A DNA stretch of 64,000 bases from Poecilobothrus nobilitatus (taxonomy: Eukaryota > Arthropoda > Insecta > Diptera > Dolichopodidae): the NCBI GenBank assembly GCA_947095535.1, contig OX352773.1, positions 23,953,398-24,017,397 of the forward strand. The letters are read 5' to 3'. The position numbers and the translations under genes are program-made. A model generated the notes under the pieces. It did not search any database and had not been told where the DNA came from. It saw only the letters and a program-made list of their open reading frames with translations. Positions within the stretch are counted from its first letter, which is position 1, and every line of letters starts with the position of its first letter. Below are positions 1 through 12,353 of the stretch, piece by piece.

Positions 1-3000
1 AGCCGTTTATTAGTCGTCTCCGTCTGTATTTATTGTACAAAACTATGGAACACAAATATTTTTATTATATATATATATTAATCTATCTATAGGCTTGGGT
101 CATACCTATATGAATACACCATGGTTATTATTTATTCATGTTCAGATTACTGTTATTATTATTTTATTTATGCTATAATGGGTGGGTTTCATTTAGCTCC
201 ATTCACATTAAATATATAGATTTAAGTGTTAATTTTTTTAAATATTAATATCAAAAAGATTTTAGACAGTAAGTTTCCATTTCGTATCATTTTTAAAATT
301 TGTTTAAGTCATCTGTAATGTGTAAAGTAGTTGGAAAGTATTTAAAACCTTAATATATTTTATAAATCTTGGAAGTTTCCTTTTTATCTCATGGGCTTGT
401 GAATTATGGAGAAAAAATTTTTAAATTCTTAAATTAAAATTTTCATTAGTAATCAGCATTTTTGAAGGTAATATATAGGTATATAAAATCAAGATCAGCT
501 TCAAAGGCAATTAGGAACAAATTGAATTGAAACAAAATTTATTAACAGTAAATAATGCAAAAAGAAAAACAGTACAGAGCGTTTTAAGAGTGATTGAATC
601 AGGAAAATTTTGCATTTGCATGAGATTTTTACAACAAATCAATACATATTTGTATTCAATTATGTAAATTTTTTTTCTTTATATATCAGTATCTTAAGAT
701 TTGTACGAACAACTATTTATTTATTGAATAAAATTTTCTCATCGAAATTAATTAGATTTTTGTCTTGAATATTAGAAAAAAACTACATTCTCTTAACAAC
801 GTAGTTTTACAACGTACAAAACATACTTAAAAAACCAAAAAAAAAAAAAAAATTAATAGAAAAACATTTACTAATAACTCAATAACAAAAAAAAAAGTAA
901 ATATTTATTTATTTTTTTTTTAGTTCAATCGAATGTTAATACAAAATCAGGTTTTTTTAATTGTATATTTACATGTACCTGTAGATTAGTATACCATTTT
1001 CATTGCAGGTGGTATTTTTAGTGGCTGGCAAATGGCTTACAAAACAATGACGCAAAATGTGAAAAACATGTAAATAAAAAAAAAAAAAACTGGTAATTAA
1101 AGTACTAATCAAAAGTAAATAAATATAAGAGAAGAAATATGATAAAAAAGTACAAATAAAATATTAAAAAAAAAAAGAAAAAGTAACAATTGTAGTAAAA
1201 ATATTTTTAAAGCTTTTGACTTTTAAGTTCGAAGTAATGACGTAAAAATTTATGATCTAATGATAAAAATGTTTTACTATATTTTTTTTTTTCTTTGCAA
1301 TAAAAATTAAAACTTTGCGCTACTTTTGACAAGCGAATTGAAATAAAATTTTTTTGAACCTTATTAGTAGATTTAAATATAACTGTATTTCGTATGCTTT
1401 TAATACAAGTTAAAAATTTCGTATGCTTGTGTTAAAAAGTTAAAACTTTAATTAAGTTAAATTCAAGATATAAATATTACTTTCATCATTCATCTTCAGA
1501 ACATCTTTAGAAGATTTTTATTGTTTTCGAAGCCAAAAAACTTTGGTGGCTGAAAAATCTCAAGTTTAAATACGCGGTCAAGTCATATTATTTATTTATA
1601 CTAATAGTGGTGATGGGATATCATTTTATTTATACACAGTATAGAATTTTTATTTGGTATAGTTTTTCGGGGTAAACTGGATAAGGAGGTTGTAAGGTAA
1701 CATAATTACCATGCTTTAAATTATTGTTTGTAATTGATATCTAACCATAGCCTCACGAATCAATTTTATCGGTGGCTCTAAGCTTAATAAAGAAATAACA
1801 AATATTATACAATATTGTTCATATAGTTGATCGGATAATAGATAAAATACGAACACATATGTATATTTAGATTTGAAATATTAGTGTAAGATAATAATAT
1901 AGAACAGCTAAAGCGGGGTACCAACGGCTTAGTGAGATTAATAAATTAAAAAATTGAAGCTTAATCTTGAAATTTACAAAACAAAAACATAATAAAAAAC
2001 TATTTTGTACTGTTTACCATTACACCGAAGTAATAGCACACATTCATGTATTTGTGAATGATTAACGATTATTATCACAAATTAAAATTTTTAAACTCTA
2101 ACTTTAACATGTAATTAAATATTTTAAAAATATTAATTATTTTTCCCTATAGTTATTATAGGACTCTATATAGGGTATTTCGTATAAGACTCGCCTCCCC
2201 ATACGTTTTTTTTAGTTTTAACACCTCCACCAATGAATCACACCCTAAAATATTTGTACTCTTATGCGTAACTCCATGGGGAATGGTGCAATTGAAAATA
2301 AATGCCCATACATATATAAATATTTTTCCAGTACAATTAAATTATTATCATGACGAATTTTTGAAGTTTCTTGAAAATCTTTTTCTAAACCTATTAATCT
2401 ATTTTGTATTTTTTTATTTTAAATTGAATTTTTAGTTGTTTGTTCTAAAATAAGTTATATATATATACAGAGTATTCCGCAAAAGAGTGAAACTATTTCA
2501 GAAAGTGATTTCTAAGGTGGTGATATCTAAAAAATTTTATGGGGGGAAGAAGTCTATATATTAATAGTCATTTTTGAGATATTGAAATTTTTATGTTAAT
2601 TTGTTTTATATTATTAATTTGACTCACATGCTTTACAGAAACTTATACTTAATCTAGCTGGAAAATTTATTCTTTAATTTTTCAGTTGCTGGAAAATTTA
2701 TTATTTCGGATTAATTACTTTTTCAATTTTAAGCTCTTTTATGAAAAGAGTTAGAAATATACCAACATTTTATATTTTTTAAAATATATATACTCAAAAG
2801 TCAATGTTTTCGTATCTTGTAGCTAATTGAAGATCACTGTAGCTATATTATTATTAATTATGATTATTCCTACATACAGAGTCAATGCAATCAGGCAATA
2901 TAAAATGCGCTGACCGGGTTTTGAACGCAAAATGGTAACAAATTTTCAGATTTTTTTTTTTTTTTTTTCTAAATTTCTAAAAACTTTCAAGTCAAAATTT

Positions 3001-4489
3001 AAATTAATTTTTAATCAGATATTTTGATTTATTGTTAAATATGTTTCTAGAAATCTAAAGTTTAAAATAAAATATGCAAGGAAAATTTCAAATATTTGTT
3101 AGAAAATTTAAATTTAATTTTTTAAAAATTATTTCATAAATTCATACCATTTAAAAATTTTTTAATTATACCAATTATTTTTTATAAATTTTTTATACAT
3201 TTCAACCTTTAAAAGAAAAAAAAAATTTTTTTTTTTTTTTATTCTAAGTTTTATTTCAATCGTGTCAAATTTTTATTATTGTAATTAAGTTATAATAAAA
3301 AGCAATAACTGTAAAATAGTAAAAAAAATATAATATAATTTTTTTTTAAATTTAAAAGAAAACAATAAAACGTAATTTATTTTAGTGAAAAGTAGAGGGT
3401 TGGTTTTTTTATATACATATATATATATATATATATATAACTTTAGTTAAATAATTTGACGGAAAGCAGGTATTATTAAGATAAAATAAAACCATCGGAT
3501 AATATAATAAAATAATAATTGTGTAATGAAACAATTATGATGTAATGAAAGAACAGATTTTTCTTTTTTAAAAAAAAAAACGGAAAGAAAGAAAATTATA
3601 TTTTAAAATATTGTTATCGAAAATTTGTAATTAAAATAAATAAATCACATAAAACTAAAATGTGTTTAATGATATAAGCTATTTGGATAATGTATTAGAC
3701 ATACATATAAATATATACATTTTTTTTTTATTAATTTTTATTACTAGGTATATAATGATAATTTTTATAATGATTTTAAAAAAGAAAAGTTTACGAGTAT
3801 TGTAATTATTTTGGTCAATTTTATAATCATTACCTTATTTTTAATAATATAAATAAATATAACTATATATTACCTATATATTATGTTAACTATATATTAT
3901 TTTTTATTCTATTCTAAAAATATTAAGTCGTAAAATAAAACGTTAGTTAGTCTTAAAACAAAAATTTACTAATATTCTGCTGATAATTAAAAGATATTTA
4001 ATATAAAATCATTTCGAAAATGTCAAGATATTTTTTTTTTTGTTTTGTTTTTTTCTTTTAGAATCAATCCTAGGGCATCTATTAAGTGATTTATTATTCA
4101 CATTTTATTTCGGAAGTTATTAGCTTTACTAAACCGTTGATTACTCGGCTGTAATTATGGAACATAAATATTTTTCTTTGTGCGTCATCTATTATCTTAT
4201 ACAAGAATTAAATACAAAAGTAATTTAAAAATTTAAAGTGTAAGCTATAAAATATTAGATTTAATGCAATGGTATAAAGGCTATACTATTGTTTATGAAT
4301 AAAATAAATTTATATAAAGATTATTTGATTTGAAACATTAAAATAATTAATTATAGGTTAGGTTAGGCAATTACTTATGTTATAATATAATAATTACTTT
4401 AGTAATTAATGATACTATTTAATTAATAAATGCCTGAAAGATAATCTGTTAATACAAGTAGGTTTAGGTGATTGTAAAACCTATCCTAT
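1..4489. other. AT-rich non-coding DNA with fragments of a dispersed repeat
   Basis: No coding sequence is visible on either strand. Three places share a short motif family around CCGTTGATTACTCGGCTG followed by TATGGAAC-AAATATTT: the best copy is at about 4080-4200, a weaker reversed one at 1905-1945, and a partial one at 1-60. Another copy lies at 28690-28810. The rest is A/T homopolymers and TA microsatellite (for example about 3413-3440). I see nothing else. Confidence 0.6.
3411..3440. repeat. TA microsatellite
   Basis: A nearly uninterrupted TA run of about 30 bases. Ordinary for this DNA; listed as a length-variable site. Confidence 0.85.
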
Positions 4490-5430
4490 AATTTTTTTTT
4501 AAAATTTCCTTTTCAACTTTTATGATTTTTAATATATTTTTCAAAAATTTATTGAAAAATTTGTTTATTATTTTCATTCTATTTTTCTGCTTAGAAAACT
4601 ACTACATCGCTTAAGGTGTAGATGTATAAGTTGTAAATTTTAACCACGGATAGGTCTTATAAAAAAAATTAATACTTTGAAACAACCTTTTTTTTAAAGA
4701 TCCATCGATTAAAGCAATACTTTATTTTATTATACAAATTTTTGTAATTTGGTATTTAAATTTACATACTTTACATATTCAAATATATTTTTAAATATAT
4801 TTACTTTATATATTTAAATTTTGCAAAATTTTAATTCTTTTGTGTTACCGGAATTCTTTTACTAAGAGCTTTGATATTTAGGAAGGAAAAATATCTTTGA
4901 AAATTAGCATAAAATTTCTTAGCAAAAATTTGTGTACTTCTTCTCATTGAATAAACAGAGAAAGGCATAAAAAAATTATCTCAGGTACCCTATGCAAATT
5001 CTAAAAGTTCTGTTTTCTCTCTTCAATTTCAACGTTTTATCTAAAAGCGTTCCGGAGATATGAAGGAAGAAAATAAAAATTTGTTTTGACATAACAGTAA
5101 ATTTAAATACTAAATTACAAAAAATATGTATAAAATATTATGTCTACTCTTTTTAAGATTGAAAAAATTTTAAGCAGAATTTAAGATATATGCAATAAGG
5201 ATTTTTCCATCTTTTAGGGTCTATGTAGCTCCATAATGGGTAGAGCTATAATTTATTAAGAGATCTATCCATGGTTAAATTGCTCTATTTTAAACTGTGC
5301 AGAAAACAAAAATCCAAATGAAATCGTAAACTTGATAAACTTTATCAAAGAAGAATGGATAAAGATTCTAGGAAAATATTAGATCCAAAATTATTGGAAA
5401 ATCTATGAACAGAAGGTTAATGGTATAATT
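4490..5430. repeat. Dispersed repeat R1, copy with inverted arms
   Basis: Around 4570-4690 the sequence resembles the repeat at 17560-17700, 27120-27220 and 51440-51560 (CTACACC-type motif, then TTAAATTTTAAC, then a TCT-TAAAAAA stretch). At 5215-5310 the same segment appears in reverse complement (GTAGCTCCATAATGGGTAGAGCTA, then AGATCTATCCATGGTTAAA). The copy is therefore an imperfect inverted pair about 520 bases apart. The GTAGCTCC segment is also found inside the DINE-like elements at 22650 and 30325, so R1 is probably derived from that family. No coding capacity. Confidence 0.5.
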
Positions 5431-6419
5431 GAAAATAACGGTGGTCACACGAAATATTAAATTTGATTTAGTTTTTAAAAAATTAACTTTAGTGTTATTG
5501 TTCTGTATTTTTTTTTTTTTGTTTAATTTTATATATTTTTTAAAAAGTTGTTTTACATGAATGAAAATTATGTTATCTATTATGAAAAAATAAAAATAAT
5601 GAATAATTCTTTTTTTAATGGTTTTTTGAACATCATCATCATTAAATTTTATTTAAAATTTCCATTTTTCAAAAAAATTAGTTTTCGAAGTTTATGTCTG
5701 TTTTTTCAGTGAACACTAAAATTTAAATAAAGAATTGTTGACAAAAATGAACAGCTTTCATATAAATATCAAAAATAATTTTTAACTTTTTTATTATAAA
5801 TTTTTTAAATTATTTTAAAATCATGATTATTTTCATAGTTGTTTTCAAATTGTTAGATATGAAAGATCATTTATGTACATAATATGTACTTTACCAAATA
5901 TATATTTTGAATTTATTTATCATCATTTTTTTTTCATATCTTTTACAGTTTTTAAGATAATTAAATATCAATTTGATAATTTAGGAGTAGTGTTTTTGAT
6001 AATGTGCTCTTACAAAGAATGTAAACAAATTGATATTGAATTATCTTAGAAATGTTAAGAGCTACTATATATTTAAAATGTTGATAACATTAATTTAAGA
6101 TGTTAATATTGTAATAAAAGTTATATCACAATACATGTTATAGAAAATAACGTATACAAAATATTAGATTTTTTTCAATTTAGGAAATTTTTAAGTTCAT
6201 AACTATAACAAAGCTTCGATAATATAATTTTCGAAGTTCATATGAAATGTAATCATTGCTCCTGTTAAATGAATATTTAATTCACTTTTTATGATCTATA
6301 CAAAAAAAGATAGCGGATCATAATGTCGCAAGTAAAAAAATCTGAAGCAATAATATCGCGGCAAAAATATCACACTGAAAAAATGTCCCAAGCTGAAAAA
6401 GCGCTTCAAAAAAATATTG
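5431..6419. other. Non-coding AT-rich spacer
   Basis: Nothing recognisable apart from A/T homopolymers. The small open frame beginning at 6323 runs into the tandem repeat described next and is not regarded as a gene. Confidence 0.6.
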
Positions 6420-6800
6420 CGGATAATACATGGCAAACGACCAAATGTACATATTCTGGAAAAAGGGGTAACCCTAATTTTATAACCAACTATAAAATCC
6501 CTCTAAATTTGGATTTAACCATTTACATAAAATATGCATATTTTGGAAAAGAGGGCAACCCTGATTTTGAGTCGACCTCTAAAATCCGATCTAATTGAGA
6601 ATCTTGCATAAAGCTATGAATATATAAATATTTTTGATGAAAGTACCCTGATTTTAAATGTAACTCTTAAATATTTTTGAATTTAGAATAACTCATGCAT
6701 ATACATATATGTAAATATTCTGTAAAAAGCGCAAAATTCTGATTTTGCAACCAACTATATAAAGTTCCTCCTTATTATTTATTTTACATATATTTAAATA
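6420..6800 (+). repeat. R2 tandem repeat, about 87 bp, roughly four units
   Basis: The phrase ACCCT(G/A)ATTTT recurs at 6471, 6558 and 6645, and a diverged ATTCTGATTTT at about 6736, giving a period of 87-90 bases. Each unit also carries an (T)CTAAAAT-CC segment, a weak 'AATCT-GCATA' segment and an ATATAAATATT segment. The same unit, more degraded, occurs at 41560-41720, 53560-53990 and 57470-57680 in both orientations, so R2 is a dispersed short-unit repeat and not a local accident. A 91-codon open frame (6323-6598) is produced by the repeat. Confidence 0.75.
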
Positions 6801-8039
6801 TTTAATGGGGATTCTCGCTCCCAAACCTCTGCTAAACAAATTTATGCAATTTAATTACTTTTTTTTAAATAAAATTATATTCGTGAGTAAATGTGCAGTA
6901 ATAATGCAATTAAAATATCCCGAAATAAAAGAATTATTGATTTCATTTATATTCAAAATATTTAAGTGAAGTAACGACATTTTTTCCACGATATTATTGG
7001 TCTATTTTTACTCGCGACTTTTTGGTTGCAAAATTTTTAGCAGTTTGATATTACATTTTGGTCTGTTAACATAAAAAAGTATAAAAATAATTTATTTAAT
7101 AATGAAATATTTTAAAAATTTCGAATACAGTTATCTTCAGATGAAAACAAATATATTTTACCACATGGAAACGAATATTTTCTGTTTTTAAGTTCGGATA
7201 TAATATTTCTTTTTTCAAGATCTTTAACATTCTGACAACATTCTTATTCATACAAAAAATCCTTAAAAATCTTAATTTATAATTTTTTCCTTTTGTTTTT
7301 TGGTGGGAAACCACTCAATATGTCAAAATATTCAAGTCATTTGTACTAACCGCGATATTTAACATGAAAAAAATAAAACAGAAACTATTGTATCATATAG
7401 TTGTAACATTTCCATTTATTTATCATTATTTCTTTTTCTATAATTATGTACATATGTATTATATATTATGTAGTTGTGTAAATAAACACAATTTGTTTTA
7501 CTCCTCTTCCTTTATATATGATTCATTCGTTGAATATTTTATATATCTATATCTATATCTATATATGTATATGTATATATAAATAAAATTTAAATAAAGC
7601 TTAAATTATATTTTTTTTTACCATTTTTTTTTTCACATTCGGGAAAATAAATTGTCTTAAAGCTTTAAGATTTTCTTATATATTTTATATGAAAGCTTTT
7701 ATTTTCGAATAAATTTTTATTCTCTTAAAACTGGCATATTTGGCAAATATTAAATTATGTTTTTATAAATTTATATTCATGTGCATATACATATATACAT
7801 ACATACGTATTCATATGTTTGTGTTTTTATAATAATAATAATATCATCATCGTATTATATACAAGATATATATAAATCAAAATATATAATATACATATAA
7901 TATACATAAATATGTATATATTCATATAATATACATCTAACTAAACGAAAATACATCGTATAAATTCGTTTGGATTGTCAATATCCTTTATAATCGTGTA
8001 TAATAATTTTTACGTTGGCCTACTTTTTATAGAATCCAC

Positions 8040-8220
8040 AAAAGTACAATAAAAAAGGAAAAAAAAAAAACAAAATAATAATAATAATAAAAACAGAATT
8101 ACAACAAAAAGACAACGGCAACACAACAAAAAAAAAAAAATTCAAAAGAAAAAAAAGAAAGCAACAGTAGAATGAAACATAAGACAGTATAGAATAGAAA
8201 TTAGATCGTCATTTCGTCTT
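8040..8220 (+). other. Weak candidate non-coding leader exon
   Basis: About 180 bases rich in A and CAA/ACAAC on the + strand, quite unlike the T-rich sequence around it, ending ...CGTCTT directly before GTAAGTTC, a good donor at 8221. This composition is typical of 5' leaders of fly neuronal genes. It could be a leader exon of the PKC gene about 25 kb downstream. No promoter motif was found, so this is inference only. Confidence 0.22.
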
Positions 8221-10492
8221 GTAAGTTCAGCGGTGACGATTTGTTTTCGGGTTAAAATAAAATTTTATTTTCCGTTTAACGGTTAATTGAAAATAAAAGA
8301 AAAAAGGAAAAAAAAAAATAAATGAAAATCATTTAGTGAAAAATATATTGAGAAAAATAAAAAAAAAAAGGAAATAAATATTAGCGGGATTTTAATGTTC
8401 CTTTTAATAGTTGGTATATAAAAATTAAGAAAAATAAATTTTATTTTTTTTTTCTATAAAAAGTTATAAATAAATTAAATATTTTATATGCATACATATA
8501 TATATGTATTTGTAAGTAGTTATGTTACTAAAATAAATCTATTATTTTTAATTTAAATAAAAAACTAATAAGTGGTAGGTTAATTCTTAGAAAAAAAAGG
8601 CACCTGTTGTAGGTGTTAAAAAAAAAAAAACGTTATGTACGTTAAAGTTTTTTTTTTTTTTGTAATTTAAGAATAAAATAATTTTTTTTTTTTAAAAACT
8701 TTAATTTGTTTATTTTAAAAGAATAGTCTTTCAATTTAAAAAACTTAGATTTTAAAAAAATTTTTTTAACAAAAATATTAGTCAGGTGTCAGGTGATGTT
8801 TTCAAAGGTATTTTTTATAAGTTTATTTTTTTTTGTTTTTTGATTTTATTTTTCTAGTTTTTTTTGAGAATATTAAAACACAAAAAAAAAAAAATGTATG
8901 TACTTATATGTATGTATTAAGTATATTAGGTATATTATATTGTATTCAATCATGATTTTTATTTTGAATAGATACCTTTGTTTTTCTTTTTAATAAAATT
9001 TACAGTTATATGCTTTATAATAATAATATATCAATATATATTTATATAATATATATGTATATACATAATTTTTAATGGATTTTATATATACATATATATA
9101 TGTATATTTTTTTTTTTTTGTTTTTACGAGTGTATATACAAATTTTTCTCATGAAAATTTAACGGCAACTTGTTGTTTGTTTTAAAGGATTCGGAACGAA
9201 ATATTAAAGATATCTATATAGAAAAAGGATAACGGTTATTTTTGTTTGTTTTAAATATTTTTCAAATTTTTTTTTTATTTTGTTTGGTTTTTTATTTCCA
9301 TGTTTTTTTTTTGGTTAATATTATTATTATGTTTTGAAGCTATAAAAACAGTTTTGTTGTCGTCAAGTTTTTATTTATGTGTATATTTTAAAGAAAATAT
9401 AAAAATAATATAGTAGAGAAAAATTTTTAATATTATAAATTTTCTAAAATAACAAACAAAACTCTAAAATATATAATATCTATAAAATATATATATATTT
9501 TATATATATGAAAATAAATATATGTATATATGAAAAAAAAAAAATTATTATATATACAGTTAAAAAAAATTTAAATTTATTTTTGAGGGCAATCTCTGAC
9601 TGTATTAAATTTAATGAAATTATTCTTTATAATAAAAATAGAAATTTTCGTTGAAATTTTTAGTTATGTTTGTTTGTCTAATAAAAAAAATTTAAATTCT
9701 TTAATTAGCGAAAATTAGTTTGTATCGTATTAATTAGATTGTAATAAAAAATACTACAATATAAAATATAAATTTTTTAAAAATTAAGTAAAATAAATAT
9801 CCCGGAAATATTTTTAAATTCTTACTGTTAATTTATTTTCTTGTAAAATGTCCAATATATGTCACGAAGCTTAGATAAAAAAAATTGTAACTTATTTATT
9901 CATTAAGTTTTTTTATAATTATGGAATAATATTTGTTTAAAGATCCTGTTTTCTTTTTTATGATTGAGAGCTATTTATGTTATTGTTAAATTATATTTTT
10001 AGACTTTTAATATCTTTAGTGATGGTTATATTTGAAATTATTATTATTATTTTTTTTTTGTAATTTTCTTTTCTTTTTCTGAAAAATATAGAATTTGTAT
10101 TCTTTTAGGATTTGAACAAATGATTTGTTTTTTTTTTTTTTGAAAATAATATAATATTCATTTTGCCATATATATACGTTTTTCTTTAATTATTTTAAAA
10201 ATCTATTATTTCAAAAGTCCTTGTTAATTTAAATAAATTAAAAAATTATATTAAAATTCAAACAATCATTTAATTGTTAAAATAAAATAAAAATTTTGCA
10301 AAAGTTTATTTATTTTTTTTAACTATAATTTTTCCTCATTGAATTTTTCTTATTAGAAAAATTACTTATATTTATAGTATAAGTTTAAAAAAATATTCAA
10401 TAAATAAAACATGAATATAATCTAATCATCTAATATAAAAATATAAATAAAAAAAATCTTATATATAATTATAAATTTTTTTTTTTTTTCAG

Positions 10493-10868
10493 TTTTAAAC
10501 GATATAAATAAATAAATAATTAGAAAAAAAAATTGATAACAAAAAAAAAATTGATTAAAAATACATATAAAAATAGATAAAAAGTATAAAAATATATCAT
10601 AATATTGATTTTAAAGTTTTTGTTTATTTGTTTTAAACATTAAAAAAAGAAAAAGAAATAGTGAAAAATAATTTATAATTTTTTAAAAGTGTAGTGTCCT
10701 GGAAAATTCTAATAATAGTTCAAAATATTGAAAAAAGAAAATAAGAAAAAGTGCTAAAAAAGAATTTGAAAAAAAGAAAAAAGAAAAGGTGGTATATAAA
10801 CCTTATTTACAAGGTTTTAATAAATTTTACATAACATATATTAAAAAAAAAACAAACAAGAGATAAAG
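10493..10868 (+). other. Weak candidate non-coding leader exon
   Basis: Preceded by a T-tract ending in CAG at 10492 and followed by GGTAATTAA (GT at 10869). The interior is A-rich with GTGAAAAA and GTGCTAAA phrases and lacks a reading frame. It could be a 5' leader exon of the downstream gene, but T-tract plus CAG happens often by chance here. Confidence 0.18.
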
Positions 10869-12353
10869 GTAATTAAAAACTTCAATAATTTTTTTTTAAA
10901 AAACTTTAATAATATATTTTTTATATACATCAGCCAATATATTTTATTTTAAAATAAATTTTATAATAAACATAATTACATAGTTATCTTTAAAAATTTT
11001 AACTTTCTAAAGAATATTGAGATACGTGATCTAAAAATAGTTAAAAATTTTATTTTTTTTTTCCTTTTAAATTTTTATTTTCGTTTCGATGTAGGTATGT
11101 AAAAGTTCAAATGAACATTTTTAAAAGAAAATTTATATCTAAGAAAAAAAAAAAAAATGTAATTTTCTCTTGACAATTAAATTACTTTTTAACCAAAAAC
11201 CATCAGTTTACAAAATTTTTGACTATTATATTGAACTTTAAAAAATGTTAAGAACAACTTTTAACATTAAAAATTACCTGACAAAATGACATTTTCAATT
11301 TACTTGACTAATTAAGTATTAAATTTATATGTATATATATAAAATTTTCTATTACAATTTATTAGTTACATTATATGGAAAACTATTTTTTTTTTTTTGT
11401 ATTTATTTTTAATTTGTATATTCAGCAAATTTTCAAATTTTTTCTTGAGAAATTTCAAATAAGAAAATCAAAAGTAATAAACAATCTGAAGGATAAATAA
11501 TTGCATTTTAATTTCATACCTTTAAAATATTATTTTATAATTTTCAAAAAAAAAAAACATTAGTTAAAAAAATTAATTACAATATACATAAGTTTTAGTT
11601 GTTTTAATATGATTAACTATCGATTTTCAGGGCTATATATTTGAAAGTAAAATTTTTTTTGGATATTTTTTGATGAATTTTCGAAATATCCTTTAAGTTT
11701 GAAAGTTTTCAGTTAAAAAAATAAAAAGGTTTTTGGAAAAACAATTTGTCACAGACAAAACTTATTTAGAAATTTGAATTTTTAGTTATTTTTTGATAAA
11801 ATTGCAAATAGTCAAAAAACTTTAAAAAAAAAATTTTTTTTTTTTTGTAAAAACTTTCATAATATGAAAATATGTTGGAAATATGTATAAAATGCCAAAC
11901 ATAATGAACGTATGTGACTTGTGGAAAAATGTAATATCGAAAGTCACATGCATTTGAATTCAGCTTATGCATTTCTTGCATTTAACACATGCATTTTAGG
12001 TACCTGATGGGAATATAATAAACTTTTGTGACTCGAGTAACGCAACCAATTGCAAATATAATGAAGCAAAATAAATGTATCTATCAATTCCAATATTTAA
12101 AATTTATTATTCGAAAAACATTCAGTTTGTTTTAAAATTCATTTTAAAGTGATAATGAATAATTTTATAGAAAACTTTATTGAAGCCGTCAGGAAAATAC
12201 TTACGAAAATTTTATTCTTTGAATGATATCCTATTTTATATTTTTATTTTCCATAAAAAGCACATAATTTTACTTTTAACATATAATTTTGGAAAGTTTC
12301 TCTAAAGTTAATTGTGTGGGCTATAGAAATTTGCATATCCTACTTACGGAAAT

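Larger units (their letters stand above)
6801..12353. other. Long AT-rich non-coding region upstream of the PKC exon
   Basis: No open frame resembles a known protein. The region is full of poly-A, poly-T and TATATA tracts. Two subregions with an A-rich, CA-containing + strand are listed separately as weak candidate leader exons (8040-8220 and 10493-10868). Otherwise I see nothing. Confidence 0.6.

Noticed and set aside
2466..2500. CAGAGTATTCCGCAAAAGAG and the similar AGAGGGTGTTCCAATAA at 16436 as transposon ends
   Set aside because: No inverted partner or target duplication was found for either.
6323..6598. 91-codon open frame
   Set aside because: Most of it is R2 tandem repeat, and the peptide shows the same 87-bp repeat; no domain.
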